A stretch of DNA of 64,000 bases from Vreelandella profundi (GCF_019722725.1 NZ_CP077941.1:1-64000); one strand, 5' to 3'; positions 21,177-29,921 are shown, counted from the stretch's first letter. Notes: generated by a model from the letters alone, not told the origin. Numbers and translations: made by a program.

Positions 21177-22468
21177 TGGCCTCACTGGCCTGGCCACGGC
21201 TTGCGTACTCAGCGACGCTTTATATACTTTCGCCGTTGATCGGCTGGCGTATCTGGCGAGAGCAAGTGAGCACTCACTCGCGCTGGCAGCGGCTTGGCAT
21301 AAGACTTGGCTCACTTCCGCCAGCGCCACGCATCTGGCTGCACTGCGCCTCGGTGGGCGAAGTGCGTGCTGCCCGGCCGCTGATTGAAGGGCTCTTAAAG
21401 GCTTATCCAGGGCATAGCGTTGTGCTGACGACCATGACGGCTAGCGGCGCTGGGCAGGTCAAGGCACTGATCAATGGGCAGCTCACCCACAATCAAGCCC
21501 GGCTGATGCATTGCTTCCTGCCGCTGGATTTTCCCGGCGCGGCTAAACGCTTTGTGCGGCGTGTTCAGCCTGAGCTGGCTATTTTATTTGAAACCGAGCT
21601 GTGGCCCAACGTGATACACGCCTGTTGCCAGCAAGACGTGCCGGTGGCTGTCGTTAATGGGCGTTTATCGCCACGGGCTTTTAAACGCTATCAGCGCTTA
21701 CGCCCGTTAATGGCCAGCACGCTTGCCGATATTCGCTGGCTAGCCGCAAAATCACCGGCAGACGCCGAGCGTTTTAAAGCGCTCGGTTGCCGTGCAGAAG
21801 CCATCAGCCTCGTTGGCTCGTTGAAGTTCGAAATGGCCAGTCAGAAAGAGGCTCTGAATGAAGGTGAGCGCTTACTTCAAAAGTGGGGAGAGCGCCCGGT
21901 TTGGGTAGCGGGTTCCACCCGCGAAGGCGAAGAGGCGCTCTTGCTTGAGGCCCATCGCCAACTGCTGCGATGCTATCCAGAGGCGCTGCTGGTCGTGGTG
22001 CCCCGCCATCCCCAGCGTTTTGATGATGTAGCCAACGTTTGTCTCGCTGAAGGTTGGGCGCTCAGCCGCCGCAGCCAGCAGCAGCCCGTGACGGCGCAAA
22101 CACAGGTTTATCTAGGTGATACGCTGGGCGAACTAGCAACGCTGTATGCGGCGGGGCGTGTGGCCTTTGTGGGGGGCAGCATGGTGCCGCTTGGAGGGCA
22201 CAATGTGCTAGAACCGGCAGCGCTAGGAAGGCCCGTGCTCAGCGGCCCTTATATCGAAAATTTTGCCGATGTGGCTGAGCCGCTACAGGCGGCAGGGGCG
22301 CTAACGCTGGTTGAAAATCCTGCGGCTTTGGCGAGCGCCTTAACGGATTATTTCGCTAATCCGCAGCTTGCCCTCCAAGCGGGGCAAGCCGGTCGTGAAG
22401 TGATTCATCGCCATACTGGTGCACTGGCCCGAACGCTTGAGGGGCTGAAAGCGCTGTTGCCTCGTTAA
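21176..22468 (+). CDS. waaA: 3-deoxy-D-manno-octulosonic acid transferase
   Basis: WaaA transfers Kdo from CMP-Kdo to the lipid A precursor at the inner membrane. The 430-aa product has an N-terminal membrane anchor (about 5-23) and WLHCASVGEVRAARPLIEGL. It also has FETELWPNVIHACCQ, VNGRLSPRAFKRYQ and the donor-site FVGGSMVPLGGHNVLEPAALG. With kdkA present, the enzyme may be monofunctional and add one Kdo as in Haemophilus and Vibrio (inference). The start overlaps the hldE stop by one base. Three copies of a 13-bp repeat separate its stop from the convergent rpiA. Confidence 0.95.
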   Translation: MASLAWPRLAYSATLYILSPLIGWRIWREQVSTHSRWQRLGIRLGSLPPAPRIWLHCASVGEVRAARPLIEGLLKAYPGHSVVLTTMTASGAGQVKALINGQLTHNQARLMHCFLPLDFPGAAKRFVRRVQPELAILFETELWPNVIHACCQQDVPVAVVNGRLSPRAFKRYQRLRPLMASTLADIRWLAAKSPADAERFKALGCRAEAISLVGSLKFEMASQKEALNEGERLLQKWGERPVWVAGSTREGEEALLLEAHRQLLRCYPEALLVVVPRHPQRFDDVANVCLAEGWALSRRSQQQPVTAQTQVYLGDTLGELATLYAAGRVAFVGGSMVPLGGHNVLEPAALGRPVLSGPYIENFADVAEPLQAAGALTLVENPAALASALTDYFANPQLALQAGQAGREVIHRHTGALARTLEGLKALLPR

Positions 22469-22504
22469 CGCACTGACTTAACGGGCTAATTTAACGGGCT
22501 CATT
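22466..22504. repeat. 13-bp tandem repeat between waaA and rpiA
   Basis: Three consecutive 13-bp units, TAACGCACTGACT, TAACGGGCTAATT and TAACGGGCTCATT, followed by a partial TAAAG. The first unit begins with the waaA stop codon. The end runs into the rpiA stop (22504-22506). Units 2 and 3 differ at one base. Confidence 0.75.
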
Positions 22505-23175
22505 TAAAGAACTATGCGCTCTACGCCGCCGGGTTTACCCAACAGCAGCACATCGGCGCTGCGAGCGGCAAACAGGCCGTTGGTGACGACGCCGACGATG
22601 GCGTTGATTTTGGCCTCCATTGCGACAGGGTCACTAATCATGAAATCGTAGCAGTCGATAATTGGATTGCCGTTGTCTGTCAGCACTCCCTGGCGGTAAA
22701 CCGGCTCTGCACCCAGCGCCACCAGCTCACGGGCGACATAGGAACGTGCCATGGGAATGACCTCAACCGGTAAGGGGAAGTTGCCAAGCTTCGGTACGTA
22801 CTTGGAGCCATCTGCGATGCAGATAAAGCGCTCGGCGCAGGCGGCGACAATCTTTTCACGGGTAAGCGCAGCGCCGCCGCCTTTAATCATATGTAAGTTA
22901 GCATTCACTTCGTCTGCGCCGTCTATGTAAAAAGGCACCGTGCCAACGCTGTTTAGCTCAAATACCTCAATGCCAAGCTTTTCGAGACGTTGAGCACTTG
23001 CGTCTGAACTAGCCACGGCACCTTGAAATAGATGACGTAGCGGGCCGAGGCGATCAATAAATAGATTGGCCGTAGAGCCCGTACCGATGCCTAAGATGGT
23101 ATCTTTTTCGAGCTGCGATTTAATTTCTTCAATCGCAGCGTCCGCCACCGCGGCCTTCAATTCATCCTGATTCAT
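22504..23175 (-). CDS. rpiA: Ribose-5-phosphate isomerase A
   Basis: RpiA interconverts ribose 5-phosphate and ribulose 5-phosphate in the pentose phosphate pathway. The 223-aa product shows [43 protein letters not shown] (conserved Asp and Lys residues), [10 protein letters not shown] and the C-terminal [10 protein letters not shown] start at ATG 23175 (MNQDELK) rather than the TTG two codons upstream. It is divergent from ilvA across about 150 bp, which matches a common gammaproteobacterial arrangement. Confidence 0.97.
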   Translation of the reverse strand: MNQDELKAAVADAAIEEIKSQLEKDTILGIGTGSTANLFIDRLGPLRHLFQGAVASSDASAQRLEKLGIEVFELNSVGTVPFYIDGADEVNANLHMIKGGGAALTREKIVAACAERFICIADGSKYVPKLGNFPLPVEVIPMARSYVARELVALGAEPVYRQGVLTDNGNPIIDCYDFMISDPVAMEAKINAIVGVVTNGLFAARSADVLLLGKPGGVERIVL

Positions 23176-23325
23176 TAGCAAGCCTGTGCATTAGAAATGA
23201 GATAGTCACGTTAGTATAACGGCCTAAACGGTGCTTGCCGATGGAAACACGGCTAGACGCCGCTAGCCGTAATCTGCTACCAATAAAAGCTTTGTCCGTT
23301 CACGTTCTTCCCTTGGGATACCCGC

Positions 23326-24840
23326 ATGCTAGAAGCAACCGTCAAAAAGATCCTCCAAGCCCGCGTCTATGAAGCCGCTTGTGAGACCCCGATTTCCCCT
23401 GCTCCCTTTTTGTCGCGTCGCTTCAACAACCAGATTCTGATTAAGCGTGAAGATCTACAGCCGGTTTTTTCGTTCAAGATTCGCGGTGCGTACAACAAAA
23501 TGGCGCAGCTAACCCAGGCGCAAAAAGACAAAGGTGTGATTGCGGCTTCTGCCGGTAATCACGCGCAGGGGCTTGCCATGGCCGCAAAGCTCATGGGGGT
23601 TAAAGCCGTGATTGTGATGCCGCGCATTACGCCCGAGATTAAAGTGCAGGCGGTGCGCGCTCGGGGCGCCAAAGTCATACTGAAAGGCGATGCCTTCGCG
23701 GCAGCGGCAGAGCATGCTCAGGAGCTGATCAGCGAGCATGGCTATACCTATATTCCCCCCTTTGACGATATCGATGTGATCGCCGGACAGGGCACGGTGG
23801 GGATGGAAATTCTGCGCCAACACGCGGGGCGGCTAGATGCCATCTTTGTACCGGTTGGCGGCGGCGGGCTAATTGCCGGCGTCACGGCCTATGTGAAATA
23901 TTTGCGTCCCGATATCAAAGTGATAGGCGTGGAAGCCGAAGACAGCGCCTGCTTGAAAGCGGCTCTTGAAGCCGGCGAGCGGGTCGTGCTCGATCAAGTA
24001 GGTGTCTTTGCTGAAGGCGTCGCGGTAGCGCAAATTGGCGAGGTGCCCTTTTCGCTAGTGAAAGACCTGGTTGATGATGTTATTACCGTGAATACCGATG
24101 AAATGTGCGCGGCGGTGAAAGATATTTTTGAGGACACGCGGGCCGTGGCGGAAACCTCTGGCGCACTGTCGCTGGCAGGGCTGAAAAAGTATATTCAGCA
24201 AACCGGTGCTGAAGGCCAAACGCTGCTGTGCATTAATTCCGGCGCAAATACCAATTTTGACCGCCTGCAGCACATTGCCGAACGCACGGAGCTAGGCGAA
24301 CAGCGCGAAGCGATCCTGGCGGTCACCATAGCCGAAAAACCCGGCAGTTTTAAAAAGTTCTGCCGCACGTTAGGCAAACGTATGGTGACCGAGTTTAGCT
24401 ACCGCTATGCCGACAGCAGCGAAGCGCATGTTTATGTGGGTATTCAGGTCAAGCCGGGTGGAGAAGACCGCCAGGCGGTGATCGACAAGCTTCGTGAAGG
24501 CGGTTATCAAGTAGAAGATCTTACCGATAACGAGTTAGCGAAGCTGCATATTCGTCACCTTAGCGGCGGACGCCCCAGCGAGCGTTTTGAAGAGGAGGTC
24601 TATCGCTTTGAGTTTCCTGAGCGCCCGGGCGCGCTAATGAATTTCCTCACCCAGCTGCCCCATGACTGGAATATCTCACTATTCCACTATCGCAACCATG
24701 GCGCTGCCTATGGTCGTGTGCTGGTAGGAATGCAAGTGCCTAACGGCGACAGGTCTCATGTGACCGAGCATTTAGACGCTATTGGCTATCGTTATTGGCG
24801 GGAGAGTGACAACCCCGCTTATCGCTTATTCATGGCCTAA
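23326..24840 (+). CDS. ilvA: Threonine ammonia-lyase, biosynthetic
   Basis: IlvA deaminates L-threonine to 2-oxobutanoate, the committed step to isoleucine. The 504-aa product has the PLP fold with the Schiff-base Lys in FSFKIRGAYNKM (near 55), the Ser/Gly substrate loop SAGNHAQGLA and the phosphate-binding VPVGGGGLIAG. Two C-terminal ACT-like regulatory domains (about 325-500) provide isoleucine inhibition, marking the biosynthetic rather than catabolic form. A 9-bp hairpin lies 13 bp downstream. Confidence 0.97.
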   Translation: MLEATVKKILQARVYEAACETPISPAPFLSRRFNNQILIKREDLQPVFSFKIRGAYNKMAQLTQAQKDKGVIAASAGNHAQGLAMAAKLMGVKAVIVMPRITPEIKVQAVRARGAKVILKGDAFAAAAEHAQELISEHGYTYIPPFDDIDVIAGQGTVGMEILRQHAGRLDAIFVPVGGGGLIAGVTAYVKYLRPDIKVIGVEAEDSACLKAALEAGERVVLDQVGVFAEGVAVAQIGEVPFSLVKDLVDDVITVNTDEMCAAVKDIFEDTRAVAETSGALSLAGLKKYIQQTGAEGQTLLCINSGANTNFDRLQHIAERTELGEQREAILAVTIAEKPGSFKKFCRTLGKRMVTEFSYRYADSSEAHVYVGIQVKPGGEDRQAVIDKLREGGYQVEDLTDNELAKLHIRHLSGGRPSERFEEEVYRFEFPERPGALMNFLTQLPHDWNISLFHYRNHGAAYGRVLVGMQVPNGDRSHVTEHLDAIGYRYWRESDNPAYRLFMA

Positions 24841-24852
24841 TATCGTTTGTAG

Positions 24853-24876
24853 CAAGGTAAGTGGTTGCTTACCTTG
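24853..24876 (+). terminator. Hairpin downstream of ilvA, possible terminator
   Basis: CAAGGTAAG (24853-24861) pairs perfectly with CTTACCTTG (24868-24876) around a 6-nt loop. No T tract follows, so termination here is uncertain. Confidence 0.45.
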
Positions 24877-24949
24877 AGCGCCAGAGACGCTAGGCAACAT
24901 TTGTTAACGAAAACGTTGAATTAAGCGTGAAATAATGTTGGTTATGCTG

Positions 24950-24979
24950 TTGTCAACGGTGCCCTTATGGCCCTATAGT
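24950..24979 (+). promoter_or_regulatory. Predicted sigma-70 promoter upstream of the 32-aa peptide gene
   Basis: TTGTCA (24950-24955), an 18-bp spacer, and TATAGT (24974-24979). Transcription would start near 24986, giving a leader of about 90 nt before the ATG at 25078. Confidence 0.5.
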
Positions 24980-25077
24980 CGTGCCCGAAATTAATCGAAT
25001 CTGCCACGACGTTCTGATCGAAAATAGAGGGCAGGTTTAAGACATTCGGCAAGAGTCAACGGTGTTGGAGAAGCGGC

Positions 25078-25176
25078 ATGCGGCGGAAGAAGCCTGATAT
25101 GGTGATGGCGTTGATGGTGGTGTTTGCATTAGGAGTGCTCGCCACGGGTTATGCGCAGGCGTTGTCGGGAAGTTAA
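25078..25176 (+). CDS. Small single-span membrane peptide (32 aa)
   Basis: A short gene reading MRRKKPDMVMALMVVFALG to ...ALSGS. A basic N-terminus (RRKK, then PD) is followed by one hydrophobic segment of about 20 residues, fitting an inner-membrane peptide with its N-terminus in the cytoplasm. GGAG lies 7 nt before the ATG (25067-25070). A plausible promoter lies at 24950-24979 and a strong terminator at 25237-25266, so it looks like a complete monocistronic unit between ilvA and fau. I do not know its function. Short size keeps confidence moderate. Confidence 0.65.
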   Translation: MRRKKPDMVMALMVVFALGVLATGYAQALSGS

Positions 25177-25236
25177 TCCACAGCGTTTTGTAGCAGCGCC
25201 ATTAACCGACAAGGTGCAGTTGATAGGCAATATATG

Positions 25237-25266
25237 AGCTGATTCTTTACAGGATCAGCTTTTTTT
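25237..25266 (+). terminator. Intrinsic terminator after the 32-aa peptide gene
   Basis: AGCTGAT (25237-25243) pairs with ATCAGCT (25254-25260), followed directly by TTTTTT. It lies just before the convergent fau stop. Confidence 0.8.
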
Positions 25267-25277
25267 ATGGCCGCTTA

Positions 25278-25904
25278 TCAACGGCGTACGCAGCCTTGAT
25301 CGCTCACCACGGCCTTTAAAGGTACGTCCCAGGGTTCAGTCGGCAGCGAAGCGACTTGCTGGCAAGCGTGGGCGACGCCGATCAGGGCCGGCGAAGGGCC
25401 GGGGCGGTGTATGAACGCTAAGCTGCGGTCATAAAAACCTCCCCCCATGCCCATGCGGTTGGCCTGGGCGTCAAACCCCACCAGCGGCACGATGAGCGTG
25501 TCTAAGGCCCAAGCGGGTAGGCGATGATAGCGCTTGGTGCTAAATCGCTCAGCGGGCTCCCAAATGCCAAAGCGGTTTTTGACCATAGGGGTATCCGGGC
25601 GGTAGGCAACAAACCAAAGATGATTGTCACTAAATGGCCGTAAAACGGGCAAGTACACATCCACCTGCCGCTTGCGTAACCAGGCAAGGAGCGGGGTTGG
25701 ATCGATTTCGCCATTAACAGGCAGGTATAGGCTTATGCGTCGCGCGCGGCGAATTTCAGGGAGGGCTTTAAGCTGATGACACAGGCGTTGTGCCGCAACA
25801 TGCTGCTCTTGCTGGGAAAGGGCGTTGCGCTGATGACGTAAAAAGCGGCGTAGCGCGCGTTTATCAACGTCGGGTAGTGCGGTAGCGTGATGGAGAGTGT
25901 TCAT
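25278..25904 (-). CDS. fau: 5-formyltetrahydrofolate cyclo-ligase
   Basis: This enzyme converts 5-formyltetrahydrofolate to 5,10-methenyltetrahydrofolate with ATP, recycling the folate pool. The 208-aa product has the N-terminal RRFLRHQRNALSQQEQ region, LYLPVNGEIDPTPLL, and the nucleotide-binding loop NRMGMGGGFYDRSL. It lies immediately downstream of 6S RNA on the same strand, the same ssrS-fau (ygfA) arrangement as in E. coli, so it may be expressed by read-through from the 6S promoter. Confidence 0.93.
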   Translation of the reverse strand: MNTLHHATALPDVDKRALRRFLRHQRNALSQQEQHVAAQRLCHQLKALPEIRRARRISLYLPVNGEIDPTPLLAWLRKRQVDVYLPVLRPFSDNHLWFVAYRPDTPMVKNRFGIWEPAERFSTKRYHRLPAWALDTLIVPLVGFDAQANRMGMGGGFYDRSLAFIHRPGPSPALIGVAHACQQVASLPTEPWDVPLKAVVSDQGCVRR

Positions 25905-25941
25905 AAACCGCTATTCCCCTATATCTTTACGCTCATACAGA

Positions 25942-26128
25942 GGTGTTCTCCAAGGTGCCGCTGCCGTTCTGGCCCTGAACCTACTGGTTCAAGGTGGGTG
26001 GCCGCAGCCAGACCGTCAGGCTTTCCGACGCACGGACATGCACACGGGTCTGGCTAGCATTTGGCCCCCTGGGTACTGCGCATAGGCTCGAGGGACTATA
26101 ACGACTGGCGTACACCCCAGAGAACACC
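25942..26128 (-). ncRNA. ssrS: 6S RNA
   Basis: 6S RNA mimics an open promoter and holds sigma-70 RNA polymerase in stationary phase. On the minus strand the ends form a terminal stem (GGTGTTCTC with GAGAACACC; plus-strand 25942-25950 and 26120-26128). The 3' half contains CACCTTGAACC, an AGTA loop, GGTTCAGGG and then GCAGCGGCACC, closely resembling the E. coli 3' half. The length of about 187 nt matches the usual 184. It sits between zapA and fau as in other Gammaproteobacteria. Exact ends are estimates. Confidence 0.9.
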
Positions 26129-26131
26129 GCC

Positions 26132-26159
26132 ATCCTAACAGAGCCGTGGCTAATGCCAA
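26132..26159 (-). promoter_or_regulatory. Sigma-70 promoter of 6S RNA
   Basis: On the minus strand: TTGGCA (-35; 26159-26154), a 16-bp spacer, then TAGGAT (-10; 26137-26132). The predicted start about 6-7 nt downstream coincides with the 5' end inferred from the 6S terminal stem. Confidence 0.65.
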
Positions 26160-26179
26160 AGTGTTGGTTAAAACGCTAA

Positions 26180-26479
26180 CTAGCGCTGACGGGTTTTGGC
26201 GAGTACATGGTCAAGTCGATCGTTGAGGCGATTAAGGTTAGCTTCGCCGGCACGGTGCTCATCGATTGCTTCGAGCAACTCGTGGGTAATATTGAGCGCT
26301 GTCATGATAGCAACACGCTCACTTCCCAAGGCGCTGCTTTGCGCATTAATGCCCTGCATAGCGCGATCTAGATAGCGCGCGGCACGGTCCAGTTTGGCTT
26401 CTTGCCCCGTGTCGCAGGCAATGACATAGCCGCGCCCTAACAGGGTTATTTCTTTGGTTGGCCGCTTGGCGTTACTCAT
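26180..26479 (-). CDS. zapA: Cell division protein ZapA
   Basis: ZapA binds FtsZ and cross-links protofilaments at the division ring. The 99-aa product (MSNAKRPTKEITLLGRGYVI) matches the small ZapA family. It has an N-terminal FtsZ-binding head and a C-terminal long helix from about residue 65, likely coiled coil (ITHELLEAIDEHRAG...LNDRLDHVL). I start at ATG 26479. The open frame extends upstream but its sequence there is unlike any family member. It is upstream of 6S RNA and divergent from ygfB, the conserved order. Confidence 0.92.
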   Translation of the reverse strand: MSNAKRPTKEITLLGRGYVIACDTGQEAKLDRAARYLDRAMQGINAQSSALGSERVAIMTALNITHELLEAIDEHRAGEANLNRLNDRLDHVLAKTRQR

Positions 26480-26637
26480 CAAAGACTCCAGCACGGGCCA
26501 GCAAGGGGCCCAATGCGTTAACATCACAGCATAGGAAGATAGACGTCGCTCACTATAAGAGAGGCGCTTGTACGCGGTCAACGCGTAAGCACTATCGCCA
26601 ATACGATCCCAACCTATCCAGTGGAGCACGTGAAACG

Positions 26638-27216
26638 ATGTCATTGATTGATGAGCGCCAGGATTTCTCTGACGTAGCTGATGTTTTCTTACTGCATGGC
26701 AGCATGCAGTCACCGGCATTTTTAGATGGTCGCCTCTGCGCTCTGCTAGCACTGCGCGATATTAGCGCAGCGACGTGGCTGGAAGAAGTTTGCCAGAGCC
26801 TGGGCATTGAACAGCCCCGTGATCCTGCCAGCGCCGAGCGCCTACTAGGCTGGCGGCGCCAAACGTTGGAGGCGTTAAGCGCCAGCGATCTGGATTACAC
26901 GCCGCTGCTACCTGATGAATTGTTCTCTTTAGGAGAGCAGGCGCAGGGGCTTAAAGAATGGACGCAAGGCTTTATCGAAGTGGTCGATGAAGTGGCCGAT
27001 AACGAGCTGCGCGAGCGCTGGTCGCAGGCGCTGTGCGAGGCAATTGAAGACCTCGAGGGGGTCGGGCGAATGGAGACTGATATCGACGACAGCCCCGAAA
27101 ACGAAAACGATTTGTTTGCGCTTACCGAGCATGCGCGCATGGCGGCGATGCTGCTTTATACCGAACAGCACCCCGGTATGCCGCAAGTAGAACAAACGGA
27201 CGCACCCGTTCATTAA
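26638..27216 (+). CDS. ygfB: UPF0149 family protein YgfB
   Basis: A 192-aa, acidic, helical protein of the YecA/YgfB-like UPF0149 family. It shows LHGSMQSPAFLDGRLCALLA near the N-terminus and FIEVVDEVADNELRERWSQAL in the middle. Its molecular function is not firmly established in general, and a regulatory role has been described in Pseudomonas. ATG 26638 has GGAG about 11 nt upstream, a long spacing. The longer frame from 26458 would overlap zapA and is not credible. It heads the ygfB-pepP-ubiH cluster conserved in Gammaproteobacteria, 20 bp before pepP. Confidence 0.9.
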   Translation: MSLIDERQDFSDVADVFLLHGSMQSPAFLDGRLCALLALRDISAATWLEEVCQSLGIEQPRDPASAERLLGWRRQTLEALSASDLDYTPLLPDELFSLGEQAQGLKEWTQGFIEVVDEVADNELRERWSQALCEAIEDLEGVGRMETDIDDSPENENDLFALTEHARMAAMLLYTEQHPGMPQVEQTDAPVH

Positions 27217-27236
27217 TTATGCTGCTTGGAGGCTTT

Positions 27237-28577
27237 ATGCTGCCTGAGTTGTTACCTCGGCCATCTGCGATAGGCGTGGCTGAATATCGCCGCCGCCGTG
27301 CAGCGTTAATGGCCCAACTGCCGAAGAACGCCGCCGTTATTCTTGTAGGTGCCGGGCTAGTAACCCGGTCACGCGACAGTGAGTTCGCCTTTCGTCAGAA
27401 CAGCGATTTCTACTATCTTACGGGCATTCGTGAGCCCGATGCGTTATTGCTGCTGCTCCCTGGAAAAGCGGGCAACGAGAGCGTGGTGTTCTGTCAGGAT
27501 CGGGACCCTACTCTGGAGGCGTGGACAGGACGCCGCTTGGGCGCGGCCGGCGTGGTCTCAGAGCACGGGATTGATCAGGCGTTCGAAAACGCTGATCGTG
27601 ATGAGCGACTGCCCGAACTGTTAGCCGGGCGTGAGCTGCTTTATTTGCCGCTAGACAGCACCGAGGCCGTGGCCATTGCAGAAGACGCATTGACGGCAGC
27701 TCAGGCAGGGCTGAGGCGTGGCAAGCCGCCGCTGAAAGGTTGGCTGGACGTTAGCCCGTTGATTCATGCCATGCGGCTGATCAAAAGCGAGGCTGAAATT
27801 GCCCTGCTGCGTCATGCGGCGCGGATATCAGCCCGCGCCCACCGGCGTGCCATGCAGGTGTCGCAGCCAGGGCTGAGTGAATATCAGCTGCAGGCCGAGT
27901 TAGAGCATGAATTTGTCTGGCAAGGCGCGAGCGGCCCCGCTTACAGCACGATTGTCGGCAGCGGTGCCAACGCCTGTGTACTGCACTATATTGAGAACAG
28001 TGCACCGCTCGCCGATGAGTCATTAGTGCTGATTGATGCCGGCGCCGAGTTTGATCTTTACGCTGGGGACATTACCCGCACGTTTCCTGTCACCGGGCAA
28101 TTTAGTGACGCTCAGCGAGCGCTCTATCAAGTAGTATTAACCGCTCAAGAAAAAGCCGTGGACGCCATACAGCCTGGAGTATCGCTTGCGGATATCCACC
28201 AGGGCGTGGTGCACGATTTAACGGCTGGGCTGATCGCGTTGGGCCTGCTAGATGGAGAGGTTCAGGCGCGCATTGATGACGAGAGCTATCGCCGCTTTTA
28301 CCTGCATTCAACGTCACACTGGCTGGGTCTAGACGTACACGATGTCGGGGCCTATCGGCTGGATGAGCAGACGCCCCAGCCATTGATGGCTGGCATGGTG
28401 CTGACCGTTGAGCCTGGACTTTACATACCCAGCGATAACGATATCCCTGCTGCCTTCCGCGGTATCGGCATTCGCATTGAAGATAACGTGGTGGTGAAAA
28501 GCGATGGCCACGAAGTGCTGACGGCCGACGTGCCTAAGCATATAGATGAAATTGAAGCATTAATGGTTAAAAAGTAA
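27237..28577 (+). CDS. pepP: Xaa-Pro aminopeptidase
   Basis: PepP removes the N-terminal residue from peptides with proline in second position. The 446-aa product has the N-terminal creatinase-like domain (LVTRSRDSEFAFRQNSDFYYLTG) and a C-terminal M24 pita-bread domain. Metal ligands are visible: Asp in LIDAGAEFDLYAGDITRTF, His in HSTSHWLGLDVHDVG, Glu in LTVEPGLY and Glu in GIRIEDNVVV. I start at ATG 27237, with GGAGG 4 nt upstream, rather than ATG 27219. The next gene, ubiH, is 91 bp downstream. Confidence 0.95.
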   Translation: MLPELLPRPSAIGVAEYRRRRAALMAQLPKNAAVILVGAGLVTRSRDSEFAFRQNSDFYYLTGIREPDALLLLLPGKAGNESVVFCQDRDPTLEAWTGRRLGAAGVVSEHGIDQAFENADRDERLPELLAGRELLYLPLDSTEAVAIAEDALTAAQAGLRRGKPPLKGWLDVSPLIHAMRLIKSEAEIALLRHAARISARAHRRAMQVSQPGLSEYQLQAELEHEFVWQGASGPAYSTIVGSGANACVLHYIENSAPLADESLVLIDAGAEFDLYAGDITRTFPVTGQFSDAQRALYQVVLTAQEKAVDAIQPGVSLADIHQGVVHDLTAGLIALGLLDGEVQARIDDESYRRFYLHSTSHWLGLDVHDVGAYRLDEQTPQPLMAGMVLTVEPGLYIPSDNDIPAAFRGIGIRIEDNVVVKSDGHEVLTADVPKHIDEIEALMVKK

Positions 28578-28668
28578 CCAGCTTTAAATTTCTAAAACAG
28601 CCTTTATGTAAATTACGTTACGAATTATTAGTTGCCTTTGGGCGGCGGTAATTGAGAGGGGGAAGCCA

Positions 28669-29898
28669 ATGCAGCAGTCTGATTCAGCGGCTGAGCAATC
28701 ATTAACCCATGACATTGTGATCATCGGGGGAGGGTTGGTCGGTGCAAGCTTAGGCTGCGCCCTGGCACCGTTGATAGAGCGCTACGGCTGGCGGGTGGCG
28801 ATTATCGAATCTGCTCCGCTACCGGCTAGGCCACTGGAAACGCAGTGGCAGCCCAGCTTTGATGCTCGCGCCAGTGCTATTGCGGAAGGGTCTGCGCAGC
28901 GCTTTCAGCAGCTGGGTGTTTGGGAGGCGATGCGCAGTGAAGCGACGCCTATCCGGCGTATTCATATCAGTGAGCGTGGACGCTTGGGGGCGACACGGCT
29001 GAGTGCTGACGAGCTGGGCATCGACGCGCTTGGCCATGTGATACCCAATGCGTGGATGGGGCGCGTGCTTCATCAGCATCTTACTCAGCTGCCGTTAGAG
29101 TGGCACTGCCCCGCCACGGTTGAGCAGCTTACGCCCGTGGCGGGCGGACATCATTTGCAGCTTTCCGATGGCAGTCAATTAACGGCAGGGCTAACGGTGC
29201 TCGCTGACGGCGGCCGCTCGGGGCTTAAAGAGCAGCTGGGCATCGGCAGTCGTCGCGAATCGTATGAGCAAACCGCCTTGATTGCGCATGTGGGCGTTAG
29301 CCAGCCCCATCAAGGCTTTGCCTACGAGCGTTTTACACCGCTGGGGCCTATGGCATTGCTACCGCTTCCCGGGCAGGCGATGGAGCTAATCTGGACGCAT
29401 CCCAGCGGCAGCGAGCAAGCAAGGCTGGCGCTGTCTGAGCGTGAATTCCTGCTGCAATTGCAGCGTGCTTTTGGTGATCGGGTGGGGCGCTTTACCCGAG
29501 TAGGGGCGCGTCACGTCTATCCTCTGTCACTAGTGACGGCTGATGAGCCGGTTCGCCCGGGGCTTGCCGTATTAGGTAATGCGGCTCACGCGCTGCATCC
29601 GGTAGCCGGTCAAGGGTTTAATTTGGCGCTGCGCGGAGTAATGGATTTAGTCGATGCGCTAGAACAAGGCGCGCTTGATCAGCGATCGCTGGGCGACATA
29701 ACGACCTTGCTAGCCTTCGAGCAGCAGCGTTCTCAAGATCGCGCCAATGTGATCCGGTTTAGTGATGGCTTAGTGAGGCTGTTTGGGCTTTCGTTTCCGC
29801 TACTGCCCCACGCTCGCGCTGCGGGATTAATTGGCTTGAACCTCATCGGCCCGCTGCGTCGTAGTCTCGCAAGGCGTGCAATGGGATTAGAGCGCTAG
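28669..29898 (+). CDS. ubiH: 2-polyprenyl-6-methoxyphenol hydroxylase UbiH
   Basis: UbiH is a flavin monooxygenase that hydroxylates the ubiquinone ring. The 409-aa product has the FAD motif DIVIIGGGLVGASLGCALAP, a central DGGRSGLKEQLG motif, and the second FAD-binding block LGNAAHALHPVAGQGFNLALRG typical of UbiH/COQ6. GAGGGGG precedes ATG 28669. It is followed by a second hydroxylase of the same family, the conserved tandem arrangement after pepP. Ring-position specificity is inferred from this order. Confidence 0.92.
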   Translation: MQQSDSAAEQSLTHDIVIIGGGLVGASLGCALAPLIERYGWRVAIIESAPLPARPLETQWQPSFDARASAIAEGSAQRFQQLGVWEAMRSEATPIRRIHISERGRLGATRLSADELGIDALGHVIPNAWMGRVLHQHLTQLPLEWHCPATVEQLTPVAGGHHLQLSDGSQLTAGLTVLADGGRSGLKEQLGIGSRRESYEQTALIAHVGVSQPHQGFAYERFTPLGPMALLPLPGQAMELIWTHPSGSEQARLALSEREFLLQLQRAFGDRVGRFTRVGARHVYPLSLVTADEPVRPGLAVLGNAAHALHPVAGQGFNLALRGVMDLVDALEQGALDQRSLGDITTLLAFEQQRSQDRANVIRFSDGLVRLFGLSFPLLPHARAAGLIGLNLIGPLRRSLARRAMGLER

Positions 29899-29921
29899 TG
29901 CCGCACACAAGGAACACAACT

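Noticed and set aside
25172..25190. TTAATCCACAG after the small peptide gene as a DnaA box
   Set aside because: It differs from TTATCCACA by an inserted base and is isolated. No cluster of boxes or AT-rich unwinding element is near.
26622..26637. CACGTGAAAC core in front of ygfB as a fifth parS site
   Set aside because: Only the right half matches the palindrome. The left half (TGGAG) has three mismatches and the surrounding bases serve as the ygfB ribosome binding region.
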